DNA of 26,371 bases, taken from positions 1 through 26,371 of the forward strand of contig NZ_JOAK01000048.1 in NCBI RefSeq assembly GCF_000720455.1, read 5' to 3'. Below the pieces are notes generated by a model that worked only from the letters and a program-made list of their open reading frames with translations, was not told the origin of the DNA and searched no databases. The translations under genes were made by a program, and so were the position numbers. Positions 6,964 through 14,752 of this stretch are shown here, in pieces. How positions within the stretch are numbered: position 1 is the first letter of the stretch; every line of letters begins with the position of its first letter. This DNA is from Streptomyces virginiae. GTDB taxonomy: Bacteria > Actinomycetota > Actinomycetes > Streptomycetales > Streptomycetaceae.

Positions 6964-8382
6964 GTGCCGTCGATTTTCGATGTGGTCGTGGTGGGAGCGG
7001 GTCCCAACGGGCTGACGGCCGCCGTCGAACTGGCCCGGCGCGGCTTCTCCGTGGCCGTGTTCGAAGCCGCCGGCACGGTCGGTGGCGGAGCCCGGACCGA
7101 GGAGCTCACCCTCCCCGGCTTCCGGCACGACCCCTGCTCCGCGGTGCACCCCCTCGGCATCGGCTCGCCGGTCTTCGCCACGATGCCGCTGAAGCGGTAC
7201 GGGCTGGAGTGGCTGCACGCCCCGCTGCCCATGGCGCACCCCTTCGACGACGGCACGGCCGCAGTCCTCTCGCGCTCCGTCGCGGAGACGGCGGCGTCCC
7301 TGGGCCCGCGCGACGCCGGCGCCTACCGGCGACTGGTCGGACCGTTCCTCGGCCGATGGGACACGCTGGCCCGGGACTTCATGTCCCTCCCCGACACCGC
7401 GCTGCCCCGCGACCCGGTGACCCTCGCCCGTTTCGGGCTCGCCGGCCTGCCGCCCTCGACCTGGCTCCTGCGCCGCTTCCGGGACGAACGGGCCCGCGCG
7501 CTGTTCGCGGGACTCGTGGCCCACGTCATCGCACCGCTCGACGGGATCGGGACCGGCGCCGTCGGCCTGGTCTTCGCCCTCGCGGCCCACGCGGGCGGCT
7601 GGCCCATGCCCCGCGGCGGCTCCCAGTCCATCTCCGACGCCCTGGCCGCCTACCTGCGCGACCTCGGCGGCGAGATCCACACGGACTTCGAGGTCAAGCG
7701 GCTCGACGACCTCCCGCCCGCCCGCACCTACGTCTTCGACACCTCGCCCACCGCGCTGGCCCGGATCGCCCGCCTCGGGCGCGCGTACGACGGCTACCGG
7801 TACGGCGCCTCCGTATTCAAGATCGACTACGCGCTGGACGGCCCCGTCCCGTGGACGGCCGAGGAGCCGCGCCGCGCCGGGACCGTCCAGGTCGGCCCGC
7901 GCCTGCGCGACATCGACGCCGCCCTCCAGCTCGCCTCGGGCGGCCGGGCCCCCCGCACGCCCTTCCTCATCACGGCGCAGCCCAGCCTGGTCGACCCCGG
8001 CAGGGCCCCCCGGGGCAAGCACGTCTTCTGGGCGTACGGACACGTCCCCGCTGGCTGGGACGGAGACCTCACCGAAGCCGTCGAGCGCCAACTGGAGCGC
8101 TTCGCCCCCGGCTTCCGCGACCTGGTCCTGGCCCGCGCCACGGCCGGCCCGCCCCAGCTCGCCGCCCGCAACCCCAACTACGTCGGCGGGGACATCGCCT
8201 GCGGCGCCGCCTCGGGCCTGCAGCTCCTGCTGCGCCCGAGGCTCAGCCTCTCCCCGTACACCACGGCCCACCCGGCGGTCTTCATCTGCTCCTCGGCGAC
8301 CCCGCCGGGGCCCGGTGTCCACGGCATGTCCGGCCACAACGCCGCCAAGGCGGTCTGGCGCCACCTGCGCAAGGCCTCCTGA
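6964..8382 (+). CDS. FAD-dependent oxidoreductase of the phytoene-desaturase-like family
   Basis: A 472-residue flavoprotein. The Rossmann dinucleotide motif GAGPNG is at residues 11-16 after a run of hydrophobic beta-strand residues, followed by an acidic strand end (VAVFEA). The early [13 protein letters not shown] segment and the C-terminal [14 protein letters not shown] segment are typical of the COG1233 group, which includes carotenoid desaturases and human PYROXD2. No carotenoid genes are nearby, so a desaturase role in carotenoids is not supported; substrate unknown. I chose GTG 6964 with AAGGAG at 6953-6958. A GTG at 6958 is in frame but overlaps that ribosome site. A possible -10, TATCCT, is at 6923-6928. 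The macro-domain gene follows 44 bases later on the same strand and may share the transcript. Confidence 0.83.
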   Translation: MPSIFDVVVVGAGPNGLTAAVELARRGFSVAVFEAAGTVGGGARTEELTLPGFRHDPCSAVHPLGIGSPVFATMPLKRYGLEWLHAPLPMAHPFDDGTAAVLSRSVAETAASLGPRDAGAYRRLVGPFLGRWDTLARDFMSLPDTALPRDPVTLARFGLAGLPPSTWLLRRFRDERARALFAGLVAHVIAPLDGIGTGAVGLVFALAAHAGGWPMPRGGSQSISDALAAYLRDLGGEIHTDFEVKRLDDLPPARTYVFDTSPTALARIARLGRAYDGYRYGASVFKIDYALDGPVPWTAEEPRRAGTVQVGPRLRDIDAALQLASGGRAPRTPFLITAQPSLVDPGRAPRGKHVFWAYGHVPAGWDGDLTEAVERQLERFAPGFRDLVLARATAGPPQLAARNPNYVGGDIACGAASGLQLLLRPRLSLSPYTTAHPAVFICSSATPPGPGVHGMSGHNAAKAVWRHLRKAS

Positions 8383-8426
8383 GAGCGGCCTCCCGGCCCC
8401 GCAACCACCCCTGGGAAGGACATCCG

Positions 8427-8945
8427 ATGGTCCGCATCACCCTCGTCCGCGGCGACATCACCGCCGAGAAGGCCGACGCCATCGTCAACGCCGCGAACTC
8501 CTCGCTGCTCGGCGGCGGCGGGGTCGACGGCGCCATCCACCGCAAGGGCGGCCCCGAGATCCTCGCCGCCTGCGAGGACCTGCGGCGCTCGCACTACGGC
8601 AAGGGCCTGCCGACGGGCCGGGCCGTCGCCACCACGGCCGGCCGGCTGGCCGCCGGACACGTCATCCACACCGTGGGCCCCGTCTGGTCGCGCGAAGAGG
8701 ACCGCTCGGAGCTGCTCGCCTCCTGCTACCGCGAGTCGCTGCGCGTCGCCGACGAGCTGGGCGCCCGTACGGTCGCCTTCCCGGCCATCTCCACCGGCAT
8801 CTACGGCTGGCCCATGGACGACGGCGCGAGGATCGCGGTCCGGACGGTCCGGGCGGCGCGGACCGAGGTCCAGGAGGCGCGCTTCGTCCTCTTCGACGAA
8901 GCCGCCCACGCCGCCTTCGAGGCGGCGGTCGAGGCGTCCCGGTAG
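8427..8945 (+). CDS. Macro-domain protein, O-acetyl-ADP-ribose deacetylase type (YmdB-like)
   Basis: A 172-residue single macro domain. The ADP-ribose-binding and catalytic loops are clear: NAANSSLLGGGGVDGAIH (21-38, with Asn24 and Asp34 at the positions used by YmdB/MacroD-type hydrolases) and FPAISTGIYGWP (118-129) for the diphosphate loop. This fits the class that hydrolyses O-acetyl-ADP-ribose and removes mono-ADP-ribose from acidic residues. AAGGA at 8416-8420 is six bases before ATG 8427. It probably forms a two-gene transcript with the FAD oxidoreductase. No ADP-ribosyltransferase or sirtuin is nearby, so its partner is unknown. It is the ordinary small form, with no fused domain. Confidence 0.88.
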   Translation: MVRITLVRGDITAEKADAIVNAANSSLLGGGGVDGAIHRKGGPEILAACEDLRRSHYGKGLPTGRAVATTAGRLAAGHVIHTVGPVWSREEDRSELLASCYRESLRVADELGARTVAFPAISTGIYGWPMDDGARIAVRTVRAARTEVQEARFVLFDEAAHAAFEAAVEASR

Positions 8946-8958
8946 ACCTCCCGGCCGC

Positions 8959-9026
8959 CCCGGCGGGCCTCACGTCCCGGCGGGCCTCACGTCCCGGCGG
9001 GCATCGCGTCCCGGCGGGCCTCACGT
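8959..9026. repeat. Four tandem 17-bp repeats between macro and lrp genes
   Basis: Four consecutive 17-base units with consensus CCCGGCGGGCCTCACGT run at 8959-8975, 8976-8992, 8993-9009 and 9010-9026. Units 1, 2 and 4 are identical; unit 3 has two changes (CATCGCGT). The array fills the gap between two converging genes, and the stop codon of the lrp-type gene (9021-9023 on the forward strand) lies inside the last unit. Each unit contains CCCGGCGGG, which can pair with itself, so the array could fold. Copy number is likely to vary between strains. Confidence 0.9.
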
Positions 9027-9509
9027 TCCCCGCGGCCGCCGGGAGGCGCCCGGAGCCGGCCGCGGGTAGGTCCTGGACTGCTTCACGCTGCCGTACGCGA
9101 AGCTCGACTCGATCGAGGCGATCCCGGGGATGGCGTGGATCCGGTGGCGCACCAGTGCCTCGTACGCCTCCAGGTCCTCGATGACGACCCGGAGCAGGTA
9201 GTCGCTGCTGCCCGCCATCAGGTAGCAGTCCTGGATGTGCTCGATGACCGCGACGTGTTCCTCGAAGAGGCGCACCGCCTGCGCCGTGTGCCGTTCCAGC
9301 CGGATCCGGACGAAGACGGTCACCGGCAGCCCGAAGGCGACCTGGTCGACCATGGCCGTGTAGCCGCGGATCAGGCCCGCCTCCTCCAGCCGCCGGACCC
9401 TGCGCAGGCAGGGTGACGGGGACAGCCGGACGCGGTCGGCCAGTTCCTGGTTGGAAAGACGCCCGTCCGTCTGCAATTCCCGGATGATCTGCAGATCGAC
9501 TGCGTCCAT
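9021..9509 (-). CDS. Lrp/AsnC-family transcriptional regulator
   Basis: A 162-residue regulator. Residues 1-60 form the winged helix-turn-helix (DLQIIRELQTDGRLSNQELA, then the recognition helix region LSPSPCLRRVRRLEEAGLI), and 64-145 form the RAM effector-binding and oligomerisation domain, with the GSSDYLLRV segment (100-108) at the usual amino-acid pocket. The last 17 residues are Arg/Pro-rich and end inside the tandem repeat. ATG at 9509-9507 has the ribosome site AAGGAG (9515-9520 on the forward strand). It is transcribed away from the DMT exporter and aminotransferase, the usual arrangement for a regulator that controls its divergent neighbour in response to an amino acid, probably an aromatic or branched one. 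Autoregulation is likely. Confidence 0.9.
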   Translation of the reverse strand: MDAVDLQIIRELQTDGRLSNQELADRVRLSPSPCLRRVRRLEEAGLIRGYTAMVDQVAFGLPVTVFVRIRLERHTAQAVRLFEEHVAVIEHIQDCYLMAGSSDYLLRVVIEDLEAYEALVRHRIHAIPGIASIESSFAYGSVKQSRTYPRPAPGASRRPRGT

Positions 9510-9520
9510 GGCCACTCCTT

Positions 9521-9575
9521 GGCAGATCCTGCCCCAAACGTATGTCCGAAGGGCAGAACTGGCAATCGGCTGCCC
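9521..9575. promoter_or_regulatory. Paired GGCAG/CTGCC dyads, candidate Lrp operators
   Basis: Two dyads made of the same half-site lie in the divergent intergenic region: GGCAG (9521-9525) with CTGCC (9529-9533), and GGGCAG (9551-9556) with CTGCCC (9570-9575). They flank and overlap the candidate promoter of the regulator gene. Repeated half-sites in a row are how Lrp-type octamers usually bind. An AAGGC/GCCTT dyad (9582-9599) and a perfect 12-base palindrome CGGACCGGTCCG (9609-9620) lie closer to the exporter gene. Confidence 0.4.
9537..9565 (-). promoter_or_regulatory. Candidate promoter of the lrp-type gene
   Basis: On the reverse strand TTGCCA (forward 9560-9565) and TACGTT (forward 9537-9542) are separated by 17 bases, close to the housekeeping consensus for actinobacteria. 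Transcription would begin about 20 bases before the ATG at 9509, leaving room for the AAGGAG ribosome site. Found by eye; not tested against a scoring matrix. Confidence 0.5.
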
Positions 9576-9645
9576 CGGCCCAAGGCCTAACGTTGCCTTC
9601 GAGCGGACCGGACCGGTCCGTGTTCCAGAGGCTGGAGTGGATCCC

Positions 9646-10623
9646 TTGGTCGCGACGCACACCACCCGGGCGACCCTGCCTCCCGATGCGGCGGGCCCGC
9701 GCGCCGGACACCCCGGCCGGCGCGGGCTCTCCCCCCAGGCCCAGGGCATGCTGGCACTGCTGGTGACGGTGTCGATCTGGGCGGCGTTCGCACTCAGCGC
9801 CCGCGCCCTGAGCACCTCCTCGCTGCTGCCCGCCGACGCTGCGCTGCTGCGGTTCGGGCTGCCCCTCGTCGTCCTCTTCCCCTCCCTGTGGCGGCGCCGT
9901 CGCGCCATCGCCGCCGTGCGGCCGGGCCCCGCCCTGAAGATCGTCTGCGGCGCCGGGGTGCCCTTCTTCCTGGCCGCGATGCACGGCGGGGCCCTGACCT
10001 CCGCGGCCTTCGTCGGGTCGATCGTCCCCGGCATGGTCCCGCTCTTCGTCTCCCTGATCATGATCCGGCGCGGTCACGGCGTGCCCCGGGGGACCCAGGC
10101 CGTCGGCCTGTCGCTGATCGCCGCCGGCGTCGGCGCCCTCGTCTGGCGCTACGTCGTCCCCGTGGACACCGACGTCCTCGCCGGCTCCGGCATCCTGCTG
10201 GTCGCCAGCGGCCTGTGGGCCCTGTACACCGTGGGGCTGCGCGAGGTGGACCTCGATCCCGTCGGGTCGATCGGCCTGCTGTGCCTGCCCTCCTTCGTGA
10301 TCATCGGACTGTTCGTCCTGACCGGCGTCCTCCCCACCGGCATCGCGCACGCCGCGGGCGGCGACATCGCGCTGTTCCTGGTCGTGCAGGGGCTCGGGGT
10401 GGGGCTGTGCGCGGGCCTGCTGTACGCCTTCGCCATCCGCCGTCTCGGCGCCGAACGCAGCTCCGTCGTCGGCAGCCTCAGCCCCGTCGCCGTCGTCCTG
10501 CTCGCGATCCCCCTGCTCGGCGAGTCACCGACCGCCGCCGTCCTCGTCGGCGTCCCGCTCATCACCGCCGGCGTCGTCCTCGCCAACCGCCGCCCCCGAC
10601 CCGAGGTCCCCGCAGATGCTTGA
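9646..10623 (+). CDS. EamA/DMT-family transporter
   Basis: An approximately 325-residue membrane protein with about ten hydrophobic segments in two EamA halves (roughly 35-170 and 178-313). The early WAAFALSARAL region and the late SLSPVAVVLLAIPLLGESPT (278-297, split here only for description) match the drug/metabolite transporter pattern, in which SP.....LL.I.LLGE is the usual signature before the last helices. The start is uncertain: TTG 9646 has GGAG at 9634-9637 with eight bases of spacing and is my choice; GTG 9637 and ATG 9748 are alternatives. It is divergent from the Lrp-type regulator and overlaps the aminotransferase gene by eight bases, so it probably exports an amino acid handled by that enzyme. 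Substrate not shown by sequence. Confidence 0.8.
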   Translation: MVATHTTRATLPPDAAGPRAGHPGRRGLSPQAQGMLALLVTVSIWAAFALSARALSTSSLLPADAALLRFGLPLVVLFPSLWRRRRAIAAVRPGPALKIVCGAGVPFFLAAMHGGALTSAAFVGSIVPGMVPLFVSLIMIRRGHGVPRGTQAVGLSLIAAGVGALVWRYVVPVDTDVLAGSGILLVASGLWALYTVGLREVDLDPVGSIGLLCLPSFVIIGLFVLTGVLPTGIAHAAGGDIALFLVVQGLGVGLCAGLLYAFAIRRLGAERSSVVGSLSPVAVVLLAIPLLGESPTAAVLVGVPLITAGVVLANRRPRPEVPADA

Positions 10624-11830
10624 GCTCCTTCCCCCGCCGCCCACCGACCCGCTGTGGGACCTGACGTACGAGTTCGGCGGCGACGAGCGGCCCGAACGCC
10701 TCAACCTCGTCCTCGGCGTCTACCGGGACCAGTCCGGGACCACCCCCGTCATGGCCGCCGTCCGCGAGGCCGAGATCCGGCTGGCGCAGCGCTCCGAGTC
10801 CAAGGAGTACCGCGGGCTCTCCGGCAACACCGCCTTCAACAGCTCCCTGCTCGACCTGGTCCTGGGGCCGCACGGGCCCGCCGAGCGGGCCGCGGCCGTC
10901 CAGACCGTCGCGGGCTCCGGCGCGCTGCGGCTGCTGGCCGACCTGGTCCACCGCACCCGCCCGGGCGCCACGGTGTGGATCAGCGACCCGGCCTACGTCA
11001 ACCACCGGCCCATCCTGGAGGCCGCGGGGCTCAAGGTCCGCACCTACGGCTGGCGGGACGCCGAGGGCGGCTTCGACACGGCCGGCGTGCTGCGGGAGCT
11101 GGCGGACGCCGGCCGCGACGACGTCGTCCTGCTCCAGGGGTGCTGCCACAACCCCACGGGCGTCGACCCCCTGCTGGACGACTGGGAGGCGCTGGCCGAA
11201 TCGGCCGAGCGCGGTGGCTGGGTGCCCTTCGTCGACCTCGCCTACCACGGGCTCGGCGACGGCCTGGAGTCCGACCTGCTGGCCACGCGGATGCTGGCGG
11301 CCCGGGTGCCCGAGATGCTGATCGCCGTCAGCTGCTCGAAGAACTTCGGCCTCTACAGCGACCGCGTCGGCTGCGCCATCGTCCTCGGCTCCTCGGTGCA
11401 GGCCGTGCGGCACGCCGAGACGGCCCTGCAGAACGCGGCCCGGACCCTGTACTCGATGCCGCCCGAGCACGGCGCCGCCGTCGTGACCACGATCCTCCAG
11501 GACGCGGGGCTGCGGGCCTCCTGGCGCGCGGAGCTGGACGTGATGCGCGGCCGGATCATGGCCAACCGGGCGGATCTGACCGCCCACCTCGCCGCGCTCG
11601 GCCACACGGAGCAGGCGCGCAGGCTGGCGCGGCAGAAGGGCATGTTCTCGATGCTGGCGCTGTCCCCGAACCAGATGCTCCGGCTGCGCAGGCAGTACGC
11701 CATCTACGGGACGACCTCGGGGCGCATCAACATCGCCGGCATATCGGCCCACCGGATCCCCTGCCTGGCCCAGGGGATCGCCGCGGTCCTGGACACGGCC
11801 GAGGTGCCCCGCCCGCGCGAACTCGCCTGA
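10616..11830 (+). CDS. Aromatic-type amino acid aminotransferase (class I, AspC/TyrB-like)
   Basis: A 404-residue fold-type I aminotransferase of the subgroup that includes E. coli AspC and TyrB. Landmarks are LNLVLGVYRD (29-38), the CCHNPTG motif (176-182, Asn179), Asp207 in PFVDLAYHG, the Schiff-base Lys242 in SCSKNFGLYSDRVG, and Arg370 in TSGRINIAGI for the substrate carboxylate. Length is normal. ATG 10616 lies inside the 3' end of the exporter gene (eight-base overlap), so translation of the two is coupled. With the Lrp-type regulator and exporter, it suggests control of the cell's level of an aromatic amino acid or aspartate. Which substrate it prefers cannot be read from these motifs. 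A hairpin at 11896-11921 follows. Confidence 0.88.
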   Translation: MLELLPPPPTDPLWDLTYEFGGDERPERLNLVLGVYRDQSGTTPVMAAVREAEIRLAQRSESKEYRGLSGNTAFNSSLLDLVLGPHGPAERAAAVQTVAGSGALRLLADLVHRTRPGATVWISDPAYVNHRPILEAAGLKVRTYGWRDAEGGFDTAGVLRELADAGRDDVVLLQGCCHNPTGVDPLLDDWEALAESAERGGWVPFVDLAYHGLGDGLESDLLATRMLAARVPEMLIAVSCSKNFGLYSDRVGCAIVLGSSVQAVRHAETALQNAARTLYSMPPEHGAAVVTTILQDAGLRASWRAELDVMRGRIMANRADLTAHLAALGHTEQARRLARQKGMFSMLALSPNQMLRLRRQYAIYGTTSGRINIAGISAHRIPCLAQGIAAVLDTAEVPRPRELA

Positions 11831-12132
11831 GGCGGTACGGGCCTACCCGCGGGTGTCTGCGGACATGACAGTCCCCGGCAGTCCGCCGATGCCATGAGCC
11901 ATCCGCCGTCGCCGATGGCTCCCGTGGCCGACAAGTCCTGCCGGGGGCCTGGCCAGAGCCTGGACAAAGTCACTCGGGCCCCAGGACGTCTCCTGAGGGA
12001 GGTGCGGCTCTTTCCGGTGATCCGGTGTATTGACCAGTCTCCTCCCCGTTTGTCCTGAGTCAAGGGATTCCGGGACGTACGCTGGAAGAAATTCGCGTCG
12101 CGCGCCGTCCGAGGCCGACGGGAGGTGTGGCC
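11831..12132. other. 302-base intergenic gap before the sulfur operon
   Basis: I see no gene here. The first part holds the hairpin at 11896-11921. The second part probably holds the promoter of the sulfite oxidase gene: TTGACC is at 12030-12035, TTGTCC at 12050-12055, and TACGCT at 12078-12083 would suit a -10, but none of the spacings is ideal. A CAGGA/TCCTG dyad lies around 11983-11996. Local base composition is less GC-rich than the flanking genes. Confidence 0.5.
11896..11921. terminator. Hairpin terminator after the aminotransferase gene
   Basis: GAGCCATC (11896-11903) pairs perfectly with GATGGCTC (11914-11921) over a ten-base loop, 65 bases after the stop codon at 11830. No U-tract. 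It lies in the 302-base gap before the sulfite oxidase gene. Confidence 0.5.
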
Positions 12133-13242
12133 ATGACCGCAGCGCCGGAATTCCGGGTCGCGCAGGGGCCCGGCGCCACGGTCTGGGCACCCGAGACGGT
12201 CACGGACGAGCCGTACAACGCCCAGACCCCGTCGGCCGCCCTGACCGAGCCCGTCACCCCCGTGGGGGCCTTCTTCGTACGCGACCACTTCGGCATCCCG
12301 CCGACCGCCCCCGGCAACTGGCGGCTCCGGTTCGGCGGCGCCGTCGCCACCGCCTTCTCCATCGGCTACGAAGAACTGCTCACCCTGGAACACCACGAGC
12401 TCGACGTCGTCGTCGAATGCGCGGGCAATGGCCGCAGCCTGATGCGGCCACCCCCGCCCGGCCTGCCCTGGAGCCAGCGGGCCGTGGGCTGCGCACGCTT
12501 CGCGGGCGTGCCCTTCCGCCTCCTCGCCGACCGTGCCGGGATCGACCCCGCGGCCGTCGAGGTGGTCTTCACCGGAGCCGACTCCGGCCCGGTGCACGGC
12601 CGCCGCACACCCTTCGAACGCAGCCTCCCGCTCGCCGTGGCACGCCACCCGGACACCCTCCTGGCCACCCGCATGAACGGCGAACCGCTCACCCCCGAGC
12701 ACGGGGCGCCGGTCCGCCTGGTGGCCCCCGGCCGGTACGCCGTCGCAGATGTGAAGTGGCTGGTCGGAGCACGGGCCGTGACCAGCCCCTTCGCCGGGGT
12801 CTTCCAGACCGACGACTACCTCTACCTCGACCCGCGCGGAACCCCCGAAGGCCCCGTCACCACGCTGCGGGTCAAGTCGCTCATCACCGAGCCCGCACCC
12901 GACGATGACCTGCGCCGCGGCCACGAGACCCTGGTCCGGGGCCACGCCTGGACGGGCGACGGGGTGCCCGTGCGCAGCGTCGAGGTACGGGCCGAACACG
13001 AGGACGACGGCCGCGACCCGGACCACGTCCGGGGCTGGCACCGGGCCGTCCTCGAACCACCGGCCGGCCCGTACGCCTGGAGCGGCTGGTCCTACCGGTG
13101 GACCCCTCAGCAGCCGGGACCGTACCGGCTGCTCTCCCGCGCGACCGACGCCCGCGGCGACACGCAGCCGCCGCAGGCCCCGTGGAACGCCCGTGGCTAC
13201 GGCTGCAACCCCGTGGCCTCCGTCGAAGTGGTGGTCGTATGA
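12133..13242 (+). CDS. Sulfite oxidase family molybdenum enzyme
   Basis: A 369-residue protein with the two domains of sulfite oxidase: the molybdopterin-binding domain (about 30-225) and the Mo-co dimerisation domain (about 245-365). The Mo-ligand cysteine is Cys96 in VVECAGNGRSLM, and the FFVRDHFGIP (47-56) and DVKWL (206-210) segments are typical contacts. There is no heme domain and no signal peptide or twin-arginine motif, so it should be cytoplasmic and use another electron acceptor. It would oxidise sulfite to sulfate. ATG 12133 is chosen because GGAGG is at 12121-12125; a GTG at 12127 is too close to that site. Its stop overlaps the next start (ATGA), so it is translated with the MBL/rhodanese protein, which fits sulfite removal. 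Confidence 0.87.
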   Translation: MTAAPEFRVAQGPGATVWAPETVTDEPYNAQTPSAALTEPVTPVGAFFVRDHFGIPPTAPGNWRLRFGGAVATAFSIGYEELLTLEHHELDVVVECAGNGRSLMRPPPPGLPWSQRAVGCARFAGVPFRLLADRAGIDPAAVEVVFTGADSGPVHGRRTPFERSLPLAVARHPDTLLATRMNGEPLTPEHGAPVRLVAPGRYAVADVKWLVGARAVTSPFAGVFQTDDYLYLDPRGTPEGPVTTLRVKSLITEPAPDDDLRRGHETLVRGHAWTGDGVPVRSVEVRAEHEDDGRDPDHVRGWHRAVLEPPAGPYAWSGWSYRWTPQQPGPYRLLSRATDARGDTQPPQAPWNARGYGCNPVASVEVVVV

Positions 13243-14603
13243 ACGGTTCCGAGGCGACGATCGAGGTCATCGCCACCCCGTCGCTCGGGGACACCAGCTA
13301 TCTGCTCGTGAGCGGCGACGAGGCCGCCCTCGTCGACCCGCAGCGGGACAGCTGGGAGCTGATGGAGGCCTGTGCTACCAAGGAGGTCCGGATCCGGTAC
13401 GTCCTGGAGACCCACGTCCACAACGACTACGTCTCCGGCGCGCTGGAGGTCCGCGCGGCGACCGGCGCCACGGTCGCGGGCCCCGCCCGCGCACCGTACG
13501 CCTTCGACCACCTGCCCATGGCCGACAACGACGAGATCCGCGTCGGCGACGTGACCGTGCGGGCCGTGGAAACCCCGGGCCACACCGCCGAACACACCTC
13601 CTACCTCGTCTTCGACGACGCCGCCCGGGCCCCCTCGGCCGTCTTCACCGGCGGCAGCCTCCTCGTCGGCAACGCCGGCCGGACCGACCTGTCCGGCAGC
13701 GGCCGTACGGAGGAACTCGCCAGGGCCCAGTACCGGACCCTGCGCCGCCTCGCCCTGCTCCCGGACGGCACCCGCGTGCTCCCGACCCACGGCGCGGGCA
13801 GCTCCTGCGCGGCCGGCCCGGTGTCGGGGGAGCGGACCAGCACGGTCGGCACGGAGCGGCGCACCAACCCCGTGCTCACCGCCCAGGACGAGGAGGAGTT
13901 CGTCAGGGGACGGATGTCGGGCCTGCCCGCGTACCCCGCCTACTACCGCCACATGGGGCCCATCAACGGAGCCGGCCCCCGCGTGCTCGGCGGCCCGCCC
14001 GAGATGCGCCCGCTCACACCGACCGTGGTGGAGGGCCTCCTCGGCGGCGGCGCGCAGATCGTCGACGCACGGGACCGGGCGGCCTTCGCCGCCGGCCACC
14101 TGCCCGACTCGATCTGCGACGAGCTCGACGAACGCTTCGCGAGCCTCGTCGGCGAGGTCGTCCCCTTCGGTACGCGGCTGGTCCTCGTCCTGCCCGAACC
14201 GGCCGGGGAGGCGGCCCACGAGGCGATGGTCCAGCTCCTGCGGATCGGATACGACGACATCTCCGGCTACCTGGCGGGAGGGACCGACGCCTGGGTGGCC
14301 GCCGGCCGCCCGCTGCGCACCTTCCGCACCGCGGACGCGGCCGCCCTGGCCGGGCGCCTCGACGGCAGACTGGTGCTCGACGTGCGCCCGGACCACCCCG
14401 AAGGCGGCATCCCCGGCTCGCTCGCGGTGCCCCTCGCCGAACTGCCCCGCAGGATCGGCGAGCTGCCCCGGGACCGGGAGATCCTGGTGGTGTGCGGCAG
14501 TGGTCGCCGGGCGGCCGTCGCGGCGGGCCTGATCGACCGTGCGGGCATCCCGGTGACGGCGGTGATCAGCGGCGGAGCCGGGGAACTGATGGCACACGCG
14601 TGA
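13239..14603 (+). CDS. MBL-fold hydrolase with two rhodanese domains (CstB-like architecture)
   Basis: A 454-residue three-part protein: a metallo-beta-lactamase domain (about 8-200), a first rhodanese-like domain without a cysteine (about 258-358, active loop replaced by LVLPEPAGE), and a second rhodanese domain (about 365-452) with the persulfide-carrying Cys419 in VVCGSGRRA. This order matches Staphylococcus CstB, a persulfide dioxygenase/sulfurtransferase. Metal-site residues His59, His61 and Asp63 (HVHNDY), His115 (PGHTAEH) and His184 (PTHGAG) are present. Compared with human ETHE1, the Asp of the TGD motif is Gly139 (FTGGSLL) and the second-site His is Tyr64, so the metal site is unusual. 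The ATGA overlap with sulfite oxidase suggests that it feeds sulfite to that enzyme. Activity is inferred. Confidence 0.85.
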   Translation: MNGSEATIEVIATPSLGDTSYLLVSGDEAALVDPQRDSWELMEACATKEVRIRYVLETHVHNDYVSGALEVRAATGATVAGPARAPYAFDHLPMADNDEIRVGDVTVRAVETPGHTAEHTSYLVFDDAARAPSAVFTGGSLLVGNAGRTDLSGSGRTEELARAQYRTLRRLALLPDGTRVLPTHGAGSSCAAGPVSGERTSTVGTERRTNPVLTAQDEEEFVRGRMSGLPAYPAYYRHMGPINGAGPRVLGGPPEMRPLTPTVVEGLLGGGAQIVDARDRAAFAAGHLPDSICDELDERFASLVGEVVPFGTRLVLVLPEPAGEAAHEAMVQLLRIGYDDISGYLAGGTDAWVAAGRPLRTFRTADAAALAGRLDGRLVLDVRPDHPEGGIPGSLAVPLAELPRRIGELPRDREILVVCGSGRRAAVAAGLIDRAGIPVTAVISGGAGELMAHA

Positions 14604-14709
14604 GTCGGGCCGCCGGACGGGGCCGGGCGCGGGTTTCGGGACGTCCCCACGGAGGTACGGTCCTCACCCGCCCTTTCGGAAACGCAGAGCCCGGTGCCGA
14701 CGCCTCGGA

Positions 14710-14715
14710 TAGGGT
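14710..14715 (+). promoter_or_regulatory. Candidate -10 element of the soluble SpoIIE gene
   Basis: TAGGGT at 14710-14715 is a good actinobacterial -10 and lies 37 bases before GTG 14753. No strong -35 is seen at the usual distance. A GGGACGTCCC palindrome is at 14638-14647 further upstream. Confidence 0.4.
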
Positions 14716-14752
14716 GAATCGGTAGGAATCGGGCCCCCGGGGTGAGGTCGGT

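Noticed and set aside
9609..9620. Palindrome CGGACCGGTCCG upstream of the exporter gene as an operator of its own
   Set aside because: Perfect, but made only of G/C-rich pieces that occur by chance in this DNA; mentioned under the Lrp region only.
11843..12190. A 115-residue reverse-strand frame in the gap before the sulfite oxidase gene
   Set aside because: No domain, no ribosome site, and it extends into the start of the sulfite oxidase gene.
14638..14647. GGGACGTCCC palindrome upstream of the soluble SpoIIE gene
   Set aside because: Only ten bases and more than 60 bases from the -10; not enough to call an operator.
12905..14725. A 606-residue forward frame overlapping the sulfite oxidase and MBL/rhodanese genes
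   Set aside because: Arg/Pro/Gly-rich wording typical of a shifted reading of GC-rich genes; the true genes occupy the other frame with complete motifs.
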